From Desulfobacterales bacterium (GTDB lineage: Bacteria > Desulfobacterota > Desulfobacteria > Desulfobacterales > JASFBJ01): DNA of 14,918 nt. Shown one piece after another: positions 7,573 to 14,918 of this stretch. Both the position numbers and the translations under genes were made by a program. The notes beneath the pieces were generated by a model. It saw only the letters and a program-made list of their open reading frames with translations, did not search any database and was not told where the DNA came from. The DNA is taken from positions 1 to 14,918 of the forward strand of contig JASFBJ010000054.1 of the NCBI GenBank assembly GCA_030149585.1, given 5' to 3'. The stretch's first letter is position 1; the number at the start of each line of letters is the position of its first letter.

Positions 7573-9225
7573 TTATAGCTGCTCTCTTATAAGTTTGCGA
7601 TCTTTTATGGTGTATAATACCCTTTGCCACTTCATTTCGGGTTTTTCGCGCTCTTCACCCGGCGATCCCATAAAGCTGGTGTACATTGCATATTCTTTTG
7701 ATTCAGATTCAGGCAGATATTCACTGGTTTCCAGGTTCACCGAGCCTCCCCATAAATATTCAAGGCCGATCATGGTATTTAAAAGATACTCTTTGACCAG
7801 TGGTTTTTCTTCAAATTTATGGGTCAGGTATAATGAGTCTTCCGTGCTTTTTTTTTGATCAACCTCAATATGCGGAGGATGATATAAAGAGTCAAACAAC
7901 ATCTGACGATATTGTTTTGCATTTCTGCTTTTTACATAATACTCCCAGACCATTTTTGACTTATTAAGGCGTCTTCCTGAAACAAAGAGATTATTCCGGT
8001 TAATAAAATCCTGATCAATAAAGGTGTTGATAAATAAAAAATCATTAAAATTTTTCCGCATTTGAAAAATTGCATTTTTCCCTTCATTAGTCTTACTATC
8101 AAATTTTTTCCGCTTTTCACTATCATTTAGCCGCTGAAAATCATAAGAAAGCCGTCCTTTTTCAGCAGATTCTTCAATATAATAAAAAAGACGCATTCCC
8201 AAAGCATAAGGATTCAGTCCAACACGCGGCATGGCGGTTACGCCTGCATTAACCCTGGCAAAATCCACCTCATGGCCGCTGATCCGATCATCTTGCATAA
8301 AAAGGGTTTCATGCCAATAACTGGCCCATCCTTCATTCATAATTTTGGTTCGAATTTGAGGCTGAAAAAACAGAGATGTTTTTCTGATTACCTGCATCAC
8401 CGATTTCATCCACTGATTTTCCTCCTTTTTTAAAATACTGGAGTTTTCCATGATAAATTGTAGAAGATCCTTTTTGGACGTGGATTTTTTTTGAAGACTT
8501 TTTTTAAAAAGTTCTTCAAACTCAGGATATTTTCGCTCCACTTTGGAAAAAAAATGTTTTTCTCCGCGTTCTTTATTATGTTTAAGACTCTGATTATATC
8601 TGTCAACCTCTTTGATATAATTACTGATATTTATTTTCTTAATGTTTTGTAAAAAATGATCAAAATAGAAATTCATCTTTTTTGAGTGCGTAATTGAAGG
8701 GGGTGAATCCAGTAAAGAAAGTTCATTATAATATCCCACCAAATTATCAATACCCCTGGAAAACTCAATCACATAGTCTACCCAGCGTCCCTTTTCCGCC
8801 CTTAATTTTGCGATAACCCGCTTATCGGACAGGGCTTGTCCTGTGAAATCATAATCCCAGGTATGCCTGTAAAAAAGGTTATTCTGGAAAAAATCAATAT
8901 GGCCCAGAACATGATAAAATATCATGACATTAAGCCAATCCGGATTATTATCATTATAAAAAGAAATGGCCGGGCGTGTATTGATAACCGTCTCATATGG
9001 GTTGCTGGGATATAGTTCATATTTTCCCTTTTCCTTAAGAACTTCCACGTCCTGAACCCAGTAATCATAAAGTGTTGGTATCATAATTTTAGGAGTAAGT
9101 TCCAAAAGGTCCCGGTTGGTTACTATATACTCTAAAGATTCATCCTGAAATTCAAGACCAGCCTCACGGGCTCTTTCCTTGCAGCCCTCCATAATCCTTT
9201 TTGTATGCTGATTGATCAGTTCCAT
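7573..9225 (-). CDS. spoVR: SpoVR-like protein (YcgB family)
   Basis: This is a 550-residue soluble protein of the SpoVR/YcgB family (E. coli YcgB is about 510). Family hallmarks are the aromatic N-terminal region ending in a HVLGHIDFFQNN motif (H105, H109, D111), where conserved His and Asp suggest a metal site, and MNEGWASYWHE (296-306). There is no signal peptide and no membrane segment. SpoVR was named for a spore-cortex role in Bacillus; its biochemical activity is unknown. In many proteobacteria it is encoded with PrkA and DUF444 proteins, exactly as here. The start is supported by AAAGGT about six bases before the ATG, inside the end of the DUF444 gene, with a gap of only 10 bp, so translational coupling is likely. 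Confidence 0.93.
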   Translation of the reverse strand: MELINQHTKRIMEGCKERAREAGLEFQDESLEYIVTNRDLLELTPKIMIPTLYDYWVQDVEVLKEKGKYELYPSNPYETVINTRPAISFYNDNNPDWLNVMIFYHVLGHIDFFQNNLFYRHTWDYDFTGQALSDKRVIAKLRAEKGRWVDYVIEFSRGIDNLVGYYNELSLLDSPPSITHSKKMNFYFDHFLQNIKKINISNYIKEVDRYNQSLKHNKERGEKHFFSKVERKYPEFEELFKKSLQKKSTSKKDLLQFIMENSSILKKEENQWMKSVMQVIRKTSLFFQPQIRTKIMNEGWASYWHETLFMQDDRISGHEVDFARVNAGVTAMPRVGLNPYALGMRLFYYIEESAEKGRLSYDFQRLNDSEKRKKFDSKTNEGKNAIFQMRKNFNDFLFINTFIDQDFINRNNLFVSGRRLNKSKMVWEYYVKSRNAKQYRQMLFDSLYHPPHIEVDQKKSTEDSLYLTHKFEEKPLVKEYLLNTMIGLEYLWGGSVNLETSEYLPESESKEYAMYTSFMGSPGEEREKPEMKWQRVLYTIKDRKLIREQL

Positions 9226-9235
9226 AGATTACCTT

Positions 9236-10630
9236 TCAGGAAATTAATCTTTTTATGCCTTCGATCAAGCGGGTTTCATCCACATCCTCAGGAATTACAT
9301 CCAGCCGGATTAATTCCGGAGATTTTTCCAGCAGGCCGGATTTAATTATATAATTTTCCACCTCAGTTTTTTTGGAGGCGCTGTATGCATGCTGGGCAAT
9401 TGTAATTCCCACCCGGTTGGCATAGGAAAGCATTTTTTTCATCTCAGGGATTGCCTGTTTACCATCAGAATCCCAATCATCGCCGTCAGTGCCATGAAAT
9501 ATATAAATATTATAATCTGTTATCAAATTTTCCTGCTCAACAATTTCATTAACCAGTTTATAGGCGGAAAATACCTGGGTTCCTCCTGCCACTTTTGAAT
9601 TATAGTAGGTATAAAAATCTTTTACCTCTTTAGCTTCAGTGTCGTGGAGGATAAATCGCGTTTCCACCTGATTTTCATATTGATATAAAAGCCAGCTATA
9701 AATGAGAACATGCTGAGCCACCACCAGAGCAGAGGCTTTGCCGGCCATGGACCCGGAGTAATCTCTCAAAAAGAAAATCATGGCCTGGGACTCGTAATCT
9801 TTTTCCCTGGAAAGAATTCTGTAAATTTTATCATTGGGTGAAATTAAAAACCGGGTGGGATCAATATCATTGATATCAGGTAAATTTCCCAGATGAATAT
9901 TAGTCTCCACAATCTTTTTAAGAGTGCTTTTTTTGTCCAGAATTTGGCCAAAACCACGATGCTTGTCGGTCAACTCATAAGTATAACGGGTTAAAGAGCG
10001 CTTTTTGCCTTTTTCTTTTAAATTGGGCAGTTCAAACTGTTCAGTAAGAATTTTTCCCAGATCATAGGCTGAAGATTCAATCTCATGCTGACCACCTTCC
10101 CCCTGACCTGGCCCCTGACCATCCTGACCCTCTTCCTCGCGCACAGGTTCTTCGCCGATCACTTCCCCTTCTTCGCCTTTTCCAGTGCCACCTGATGCTT
10201 GATCTTCCTGGTCCTGCTTGAAATAAGGATTATGAATAAATTTTTCCTCGACGGTTGTGGGAATAACTACTACTTTACCCTTACTTCCCTTACCGGGTTT
10301 TATCATTCGGCCAACCCTTATTTTACGTGGGAAGCCATCTTTTTCCCGCTGTTTATCCTTTTCCAGCAGCTCATCCAGAGAACGGATCTGGGTAATATAG
10401 GTGCTGGTCGGTGGCGACATGGCCTGAAGCATATTATTATCATTATAATTATACAGCGAATCAAAGGCTGCTCCAAAAACAGACTCTTGAGACGCTGTAT
10501 CCCCTGTTATTTCCGGCAGGGGATCATGAGTGGTTTTACCATTTAACTCCAATAAAATATTTTTCTTTCCAGAGGATGTTAAGCCACGTTTTTTTAACCT
10601 TTGATAAAGACTGACAAGAGTATCATCCAT
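9236..10630 (-). CDS. yeaH: DUF444 protein with von Willebrand A-like domain (YeaH-like)
   Basis: This is a 464-residue YeaH/YhbH-type protein (DUF444; E. coli YeaH is about 427). The N-terminal half is basic and variable and ends in a Gly/Glu/Gln-rich, strongly acidic linker (about 142-182). The C-terminal half is a von Willebrand A-like fold with a complete MIDAS metal site: DYSGSM (290-295), GGTQ with T351, and GTDGDD with D382 and D384. Such domains bind Mg2+ and mediate protein-protein contact, so it is probably an adaptor for the PrkA AAA+ proteins, by analogy with vWA-AAA+ pairs such as MoxR/vWA. That role is inference. It follows PrkA1 after 57 bp and precedes SpoVR by 10 bp. AAGGA eight bases upstream supports the ATG. 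Confidence 0.92.
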   Translation of the reverse strand: MDDTLVSLYQRLKKRGLTSSGKKNILLELNGKTTHDPLPEITGDTASQESVFGAAFDSLYNYNDNNMLQAMSPPTSTYITQIRSLDELLEKDKQREKDGFPRKIRVGRMIKPGKGSKGKVVVIPTTVEEKFIHNPYFKQDQEDQASGGTGKGEEGEVIGEEPVREEEGQDGQGPGQGEGGQHEIESSAYDLGKILTEQFELPNLKEKGKKRSLTRYTYELTDKHRGFGQILDKKSTLKKIVETNIHLGNLPDINDIDPTRFLISPNDKIYRILSREKDYESQAMIFFLRDYSGSMAGKASALVVAQHVLIYSWLLYQYENQVETRFILHDTEAKEVKDFYTYYNSKVAGGTQVFSAYKLVNEIVEQENLITDYNIYIFHGTDGDDWDSDGKQAIPEMKKMLSYANRVGITIAQHAYSASKKTEVENYIIKSGLLEKSPELIRLDVIPEDVDETRLIEGIKRLIS

Positions 10631-10643
10631 CGTGGTAATCCTT

Positions 10644-10664
10644 TTTGAGCTTGGGTTTGAGCTT
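10644..10664. repeat. Two 9-bp direct repeats in the PrkA1-DUF444 gap
   Basis: TTTGAGCTT occurs at 10644-10652 and again at 10656-10664 (12-base period) in the only sizeable gap inside the operon. On the transcribed strand it reads AAGCTCAAA twice, just upstream of the DUF444 ribosome binding site. It could be a small duplication or an RNA or protein contact site; nothing more can be claimed. Confidence 0.5.
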
Positions 10665-10687
10665 GCGTAGATACAAAAAATTATTGA

Positions 10688-12748
10688 CTAATTTTCATCG
10701 TCCTGTGTACAGAAATACTCAATCGTTTTTTGAGCGCAGGTTATGCAGTAATTTAATTTATTGAGCATGGTATCCACCATCCTGTCGTATAATTTCTGAT
10801 TTTCTTCATTGGTTCGATTGGCCAGGGCGCCAATAAGACTACCGGCTCCGGCGATATCGGATTTAAGCCGCACATCGGTAATGGCTTTGACCAGCTCCAG
10901 GTTATCCATAAAATCATAGTCTGAATCAATGGATATTTTCTGCCCATAAATTTTCCGGATAGAAGTTCTAAATGTTTCTCTCTGCTCAACTGTTTTAAGA
11001 CCAAGTCGTTCTTCCACACTCAAGATATAACGCTCATCTATTTTCAGGGCTTTGAGTTCTCCGCTCTGAGGATCTTTGTATTTCCACATCTTGTCAGGAC
11101 CTAAATTTTCAGCATCAATGCCGATAATCATATTTACATAGTTCATCACATCTTTGCGAATTGCCAGGGGTTCATCCATATAGGCATTAAACATTTCCGT
11201 CATGATCCGTTCCCGGTAAAGGCTCTTGCCGAGTTTGATATCTTCCAGATATTTGGCCCGATCATTGGCATCAGTCACATAATCCAAAATAATCCGTTCC
11301 AGCGCTTTAAAAATATCACAGGCGAACATGCACTCGCCCTCATTGGTTTCCGAACTTTCAATTAAAAGCTGAACTGCACGGCCCAGATTTCGCTGGCCAA
11401 GCCCTTTTTGTCCGAATCGTTTAGTAATATCAGGATTCTGGTTAAGCTGATCAATCACTTCAACCAGGGTTTTGATACTCTTTTCACCGGCAACTTCACC
11501 TGCTGCCAGCTTCATGGTTTCAACAGGTGTTAATTTTTCCGATCGCGCCAGGCGGGTCAGCACCACTGCCACCGAGGCTGCGTAATTTAAATTTGGATCC
11601 TGATGCAATTTTTTTTGGGTTAAGGTAGTCCGGTTTTTATTACCCATGGCATATAAGGTTAATGCGTTTTGCAATTTATAATTAGTGTTGTGGGAAATAT
11701 AAGAGATGCGGCACCGGTCAACTATCGGAGCTTCTTCTTTTTCAGATAGAAACCGGTTAAATTCTGAATTATTGCTGGTTGCCACAATCAGGGTGTCGAT
11801 GGGCCATTTAAACCCGTCTATTTCAATGGTACGATTTTGAATAACTCCCAGATAAACCTGAATCAGATCTTTTTTATTTTTAAAAATTTCATCGGAAAAA
11901 TGAATTCCTCCTCCAGCTACACGGGCCAGAGCACCTCTTCGCAAATCAAAGCGATAAGGGTTGTTGGTATCACTGATATGCAGCAGTCGCTGGATTGATT
12001 CTTCTCCTAAAAGATCAACGGCCGAAGATGTGATTTTATCTTTGGCAGGATATTTTCCAGTAACCGTTCCAAGACTTTCAGTCAAAGGCACTGGAAACAG
12101 CTCAATAAATTCCAGCATTTTATTAATATCGCCATCTGCATAATTATTTATCTGATTCCACAGATAGGCGCTGCACGCCCCAAGGGGTCTGTAATTTTCA
12201 TATAATTTTTCAATTTCTTTATCTTTAAAACCGATTTGGGCAGCTAAAAAATTTTTATTCTGATCATTATCCTCAAATAAATTCATAGCCAGAATCATGG
12301 GATCTTCAAAAGTCTGGGATTCTATGACACGGATCTTGCCTAAAGTTTCCAGTTTTTCCATATTTACAAACCTGAAACTATATTTTCGATTTTTTTCTTT
12401 TGTCAGAAAGTTGCGGTATTTGTCGCATAAAAAATCTACAAAAAACGTTTTGCCATTACCGGGCTCACCAACCAGGACATAAGCCATTTCCTTTGAAGAT
12501 CCGTTTTCAGCAGCATCTTTGACATATGAAACAAAACTGTTGATTTCATCATACATTCCAATAATATGCTTTTTGCCTTTACGAAAGATACTGAAATCAT
12601 AGGTTGTTTTGCCGTTAACAACAACTTTTTGAATTTCACTTTCCAGGATCATGCGGGAAATACCTTCAAAGGCATTTTCAAAAATGAGTTCTTTATTCTT
12701 GACTGCCTGAAGATGTTCATTAAAGCTGTTTTTACTTATTTTCGCCAT
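10688..12748 (-). CDS. prkA: PrkA-like AAA+ serine protein kinase (first paralogue, PrkA1)
   Basis: This is a PrkA/YeaG-family protein at the head of the operon. I chose the ATG at 12746-12748 (686 residues), because GGGGGA sits five bases upstream. The earlier in-frame ATG (12779-12781, 697 residues) has only an AAGG touching it. Counting from the chosen start, Walker A is GEPGNGKT (94-101). GGGIHFSDEIF acts as the Walker-B-like acidic segment, LIVATSNNSEF is sensor-1-like, and VDRCRISYISH is the arginine-finger region. The C-terminal third matches the PrkA domain: DPQSGEL near the end, then a RTSIRKIYG helix and EENQKLYDRMVDTM, which align with the corresponding E. coli YeaG segments as I remember them. 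It lacks the central Cys/His cluster of PrkA2 but ends with a CITC pair close to the C-terminus. It probably uses ATP to phosphorylate or remodel partners of the SpoVR/YeaH module; substrates are unknown. Confidence 0.88.
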   Translation of the reverse strand: MAKISKNSFNEHLQAVKNKELIFENAFEGISRMILESEIQKVVVNGKTTYDFSIFRKGKKHIIGMYDEINSFVSYVKDAAENGSSKEMAYVLVGEPGNGKTFFVDFLCDKYRNFLTKEKNRKYSFRFVNMEKLETLGKIRVIESQTFEDPMILAMNLFEDNDQNKNFLAAQIGFKDKEIEKLYENYRPLGACSAYLWNQINNYADGDINKMLEFIELFPVPLTESLGTVTGKYPAKDKITSSAVDLLGEESIQRLLHISDTNNPYRFDLRRGALARVAGGGIHFSDEIFKNKKDLIQVYLGVIQNRTIEIDGFKWPIDTLIVATSNNSEFNRFLSEKEEAPIVDRCRISYISHNTNYKLQNALTLYAMGNKNRTTLTQKKLHQDPNLNYAASVAVVLTRLARSEKLTPVETMKLAAGEVAGEKSIKTLVEVIDQLNQNPDITKRFGQKGLGQRNLGRAVQLLIESSETNEGECMFACDIFKALERIILDYVTDANDRAKYLEDIKLGKSLYRERIMTEMFNAYMDEPLAIRKDVMNYVNMIIGIDAENLGPDKMWKYKDPQSGELKALKIDERYILSVEERLGLKTVEQRETFRTSIRKIYGQKISIDSDYDFMDNLELVKAITDVRLKSDIAGAGSLIGALANRTNEENQKLYDRMVDTMLNKLNYCITCAQKTIEYFCTQDDEN

Positions 12749-12753
12749 TTTAT

Positions 12754-12759
12754 TCCCCC
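12754..12759 (-). promoter_or_regulatory. Ribosome binding site deciding the PrkA1 start
   Basis: GGGGGA on the minus strand lies five bases before the ATG at 12748. The alternative ATG 33 bases upstream has no properly spaced site. This is the reason for the shorter PrkA1 start. Confidence 0.6.
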
Positions 12760-12818
12760 ATATCGGATGGTTATTATTCATCCTTGAATACTATTAATTT
12801 ATAGCTTGCCAAAAGCAG

Positions 12819-12847
12819 ATTTGATTTCACAGCCGGAATACAGTCAA
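12819..12847 (-). promoter_or_regulatory. Candidate sigma-70-type promoter of the PrkA-YeaH-SpoVR-PrkA operon
   Basis: On the minus strand TTGACT (12847-12842; five of six matches to the -35 consensus) is followed after exactly 17 bp by TCAAAT (12824-12819; four of six matches to the -10). Transcription would begin about 60 bp before the preferred PrkA1 start. I searched the same stretch for a sigma-54 GG-N10-GC pattern and found none that fits. It is a plausible but unproven main promoter. Confidence 0.33.
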
Positions 12848-13238
12848 TGTCTTAAAATTAAAATTTGAATGCACTGCCTTAAATAAAGATTTTTACGGAT
12901 AGAGTTAATTATTATTTGATAATAATCTTGCCAGGGTAAAAAATATCAGAGAGATAGAAAAAGAATGAGTACGGCAAATTACCCTGTTTGAATCATCAGT
13001 TGCTAAAAATTGAGAGATCTTACAACCTGAATTAGAGCAAATATTGTGCCTGAACAGTAAGAAGAAAAAAACTTCATATTGAAATATAAAAAGAGTTGAG
13101 AATTTGAATTGATAAATAAATGAGTTATGCCTATCAGGGAGCACTTATTTTTTTTAGTAAAACATCCTGATTATCACACAAGATTTTTAAAGGATAATAA
13201 TATTATTAACCGCCAAATAATTGACAATCTATTTAAAG
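12848..13238. other. AT-rich intergenic DNA without a convincing gene
   Basis: This stretch separates the hydrolase stop from the PrkA operon promoter. It is very AT-rich and has short palindromes such as AATAATATTATT near 13197. Open frames here (a 79-codon one at 12905-13144 on minus, a 57-codon one starting at 13127 on plus) have low-complexity or unremarkable sequence and no ribosome binding site that convinces. No tRNA, known riboswitch or clear intrinsic terminator was seen. It probably holds the 3' end of the hydrolase transcript and upstream control sites of the PrkA operon. Confidence 0.5.
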
Positions 13239-13832
13239 CTATTCTAACAGCTTTTGCAACTTATTTAAATGACCTGAAAAAAAATGGTCGGCATTTTTGA
13301 TAATTTCCAGCCTGGCATCTACATTCCATTTTGGAACCATTTTTTTTAAAAGAGCAACCGGTGCCAGTTCGTCCAAATCACCGGTGATGACTAAGCGCAG
13401 TTGAGAGAGGTTAATAATATCTTTAAAATCAATAAAAGCAGCCGGGGGAGATATGAGGATCAGGTTGTCTGCGAAAATTCCCCTGGATGCAGCCAGGGCA
13501 ATAATCCAGGCTCCAAAGGAATACCCTGCCAAATCAATTTTTTTTAATCCCAATGTGTCAAGAAAATTAACAGCGGCTGCCAAATCCTTTTGCTCTCCGG
13601 GGCCATTATCATGAACACCTTGACTTTCGCCACACCCTCTGAAGTTAAAACGCAGAGTTGTTAACCCGTTTTCATGATATTTTTCCGAGATTGCTTCAAC
13701 CACGGGATTATACATATTACCGCCATAAAGAGGATGGGGATGGGTAATCACAACTCCTCTTGTGGAAGAGTTTTGATTCAATAACCCCTCTAACTCTATG
13801 CCGCCACAAGGAAAAACAACTTTTTTTTCCAT
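13239..13832 (-). CDS. Small alpha/beta hydrolase (COG2945-like)
   Basis: This is a compact single-domain alpha/beta hydrolase of about 197 residues. Numbered from the upstream ATG, it has HPHPLYGGNM (32-41), an oxyanion-region hallmark of this subfamily, RFNFRGCGESQG (62-73), nucleophile elbow GYSFG with S106, acid GDLDE with D155, and H184 in ADHFF, so the catalytic triad is complete. It has no signal peptide, and the likely activity is on an ester or thioester of unknown identity in the cytosol. Two adjacent ATGs exist. AGGAG lies five bases from the second (13830-13832) but only two from the first (13833-13835), so I use the second. The gene is divergent from the NtrC-type regulator and is separated from the PrkA operon by about 490 bp, so co-regulation with either is possible but not shown. 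Confidence 0.88.
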   Translation of the reverse strand: MEKKVVFPCGGIELEGLLNQNSSTRGVVITHPHPLYGGNMYNPVVEAISEKYHENGLTTLRFNFRGCGESQGVHDNGPGEQKDLAAAVNFLDTLGLKKIDLAGYSFGAWIIALAASRGIFADNLILISPPAAFIDFKDIINLSQLRLVITGDLDELAPVALLKKMVPKWNVDARLEIIKNADHFFSGHLNKLQKLLE

Positions 13833-13894
13833 CATTTCTCCTGTTATTCTGAATTTCTATGGATTAAACCACACTCTATATAGCAACATCAAGC

Positions 13895-13911
13895 TGAATT
13901 TTCCCAATTCA
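13895..13911. promoter_or_regulatory. Short inverted repeat in the divergent hydrolase/regulator promoter region
   Basis: TGAATT and AATTCA face each other across TTCCC in the 179-bp gap between two divergent genes. Such a site could be an operator for a dimeric regulator. Six-base AT-rich arms are also expected by chance in DNA this AT-rich. No convincing -35/-10 pair was found in the gap. Confidence 0.2.
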
Positions 13912-14014
13912 AGATTAAAATTTACTCTGATTGATTTTGAGCTAAAGTTTTTCCCGGAAATGACGATAGAATCATATAAGAAACCTTTCAAAAAGAAAAA
14001 TAGAGATTAAACTT

Positions 14015-14918
14015 ATGTCTAATATCCTGGTTGTTGATGATGATATTGCTGTTAATGAAGTTCTTGTTAGCATGGTAACAAAGCTGGGTTATGTTGCTTT
14101 TTCAGCTCATACTCTTTTAGAGGGTATAGCAAAAGCTGCCGGGACTGATATGGATTTGATTTTGCTGGATATAAAACTGCCGGATGGAAGCGGGCTTGAG
14201 GCCCTGCCTGAATTTAGAGAGTCAGCGTCAAAGCCGGAAGTAATTATTATAACCGGTTATGGTGATCCTGATGGCGCTGAACTGGCAATCAAAAACGGTG
14301 CATGGGATTATATGTTAAAACCCGCCTCGTGTGAAAGTATTACCCTGACTCTCAAACGCGCGTTAATGTATCGCGCAGAAAAAACATCAAAAAAATTACC
14401 GCTTATATTAAAAAGGGATGATATTATCGGCAGCAGTTCTAATATGAATTTAGCATTAGAGCGAATCGCCCAGGCAGCCGGCACCCTGGTTAACGTTCTA
14501 ATTACCGGTGAAACCGGAACTGGAAAAGAGCTCTTTGCAAGGGCAATTCATAAAAACAGCATTTTGGCTAATAAACGGTTTGTAGTTGTAGATTGCGCTG
14601 CCCTGCCGGATTCACTTGTAGAAAGTACTCTGTTCGGACATGCTAAAGGAGCGTTTACAAGCGCTGATAAAGAACGGGATGGATTAATCAAACAGGCAGA
14701 TGGCGGCACGCTTTTTCTGGATGAGGTGGGAGAATTGCCGCTAAGCGCCCAAAAGGCTTTTTTAAGAGTAATTCAAGAGCGTTGTTTTAGGCCGATAGGT
14801 GGCAAAAAAGAGATAGAAGTGAGTTTTAGACTGATTGCTGCAACCAATCGCGCCCTTTCGGAAATGGTTAAAACCGGGCAGTTTAGAAATGATATTTTAT
14901 ATCGGCTGCATTCCTTTT
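14015..14918 (+). CDS. NtrC-family sigma-54-dependent response regulator (3' end outside window)
   Basis: The frame starts at ATG 14015 and stays open to the window edge (301 codons and one base). Residues 1-120 are a receiver domain: D8-D9-D10 acidic pocket, phosphoacceptor D52, T80 and K102. A linker leads to the AAA+ sigma-54 interaction domain: Walker A GETGTGKE (165-172), ESTLFGH followed by the sigma-54-contact loop GAFTSA (212-217; usual form GAFTGA), Walker B GGTLFLDE with D236-E237, then AATNR and FRNDILYRL. The missing part should hold the end of the AAA+ domain and a C-terminal helix-turn-helix. Phosphorylation would drive ATP-dependent opening of sigma-54 promoters. The ribosome binding site is weak (GAG about ten bases upstream). 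No kinase gene lies upstream, so the partner may be downstream or elsewhere. Confidence 0.93.
   Translation, partial: MSNILVVDDDIAVNEVLVSMVTKLGYVAFSAHTLLEGIAKAAGTDMDLILLDIKLPDGSGLEALPEFRESASKPEVIIITGYGDPDGAELAIKNGAWDYMLKPASCESITLTLKRALMYRAEKTSKKLPLILKRDDIIGSSSNMNLALERIAQAAGTLVNVLITGETGTGKELFARAIHKNSILANKRFVVVDCAALPDSLVESTLFGHAKGAFTSADKERDGLIKQADGGTLFLDEVGELPLSAQKAFLRVIQERCFRPIGGKKEIEVSFRLIAATNRALSEMVKTGQFRNDILYRLHSF

Noticed and set aside
12782..12960. Sigma-54 promoter for the PrkA operon (TGGCA at about 12803-12812 and 12928-12934)
   Set aside because: TGGCA-like sequences exist on the minus strand, but the GC element 10 bases after the GG is missing in each.
12905..13144. 79-codon minus-strand open frame in the gap upstream of the PrkA operon
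   Set aside because: Phe/Ser-rich sequence typical of translated AT-rich noncoding DNA, no family resemblance and no good ribosome binding site.
13235..13254. Hairpin AAAGCT/AGCTTT at the hydrolase stop as terminator
   Set aside because: Only a six-base stem, overlapping the coding end, and no T-tract on the minus strand.
13127..13300. 57-codon plus-strand open frame running into the hydrolase gene
   Set aside because: Overlaps the 3' end of a confident gene on the other strand, has no Shine-Dalgarno sequence and no recognisable motif.
13798..14010. 70-codon plus-strand open frame ending four bases before the NtrC-type regulator
   Set aside because: Its first part is antisense to the hydrolase start; the rest is Lys/Phe-rich without motifs. 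I considered a histidine kinase tail, but no kinase-like residues are present.

Overview
The window looks like AT-rich chromosomal DNA from a Gram-negative bacterium. A Desulfobacterota (former Deltaproteobacteria) host fits best. This is an inference from three things: an NtrC-type sigma-54 activator, a multi-domain hybrid-kinase-derived HD-GYP protein, and a PrkA/DUF444/SpoVR operon. No rRNA, tRNA, CRISPR array, transposase or phage gene was seen.

Left part (1-3084, + strand): after a leader of about 200 bp come an ABC-F ATPase of the YheS type and, 23 bp later, a PP-loop tRNA-thiolation-like ATPase. Both probably act in translation or tRNA modification. A perfect 36-bp palindrome (3095-3130) lies between this pair and the converging gene on the other strand.

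Middle-left (3170-5164, - strand): a REC-HPt-REC-HD-GYP protein, probably a phosphorelay-controlled cyclic-di-GMP phosphodiesterase. Its 5' end appears to be broken. The 15 codons upstream of the first ATG still encode the end of another receiver domain and then meet an in-frame stop, so the gene looks like the C-terminal part of a larger hybrid histidine kinase.

Centre (5260-12748, - strand): a tight four-gene operon, in transcription order PrkA-like kinase 1, DUF444/YeaH von Willebrand-type protein, SpoVR-like protein, PrkA-like kinase 2. The PrkA/YeaH/SpoVR trio is a known but poorly understood stress, starvation or sporulation-linked module. Here two strongly diverged PrkA-type AAA+ proteins flank the other two genes. 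The four products probably work as one complex or pathway, and this is the most interesting system in the window. A candidate sigma-70-type promoter lies about 70 bp upstream of the first gene.

Right part: about 490 bp of AT-rich DNA with no convincing gene, then a small alpha/beta hydrolase (- strand). Divergent from it is an NtrC-family sigma-54 response regulator that runs off the right edge.
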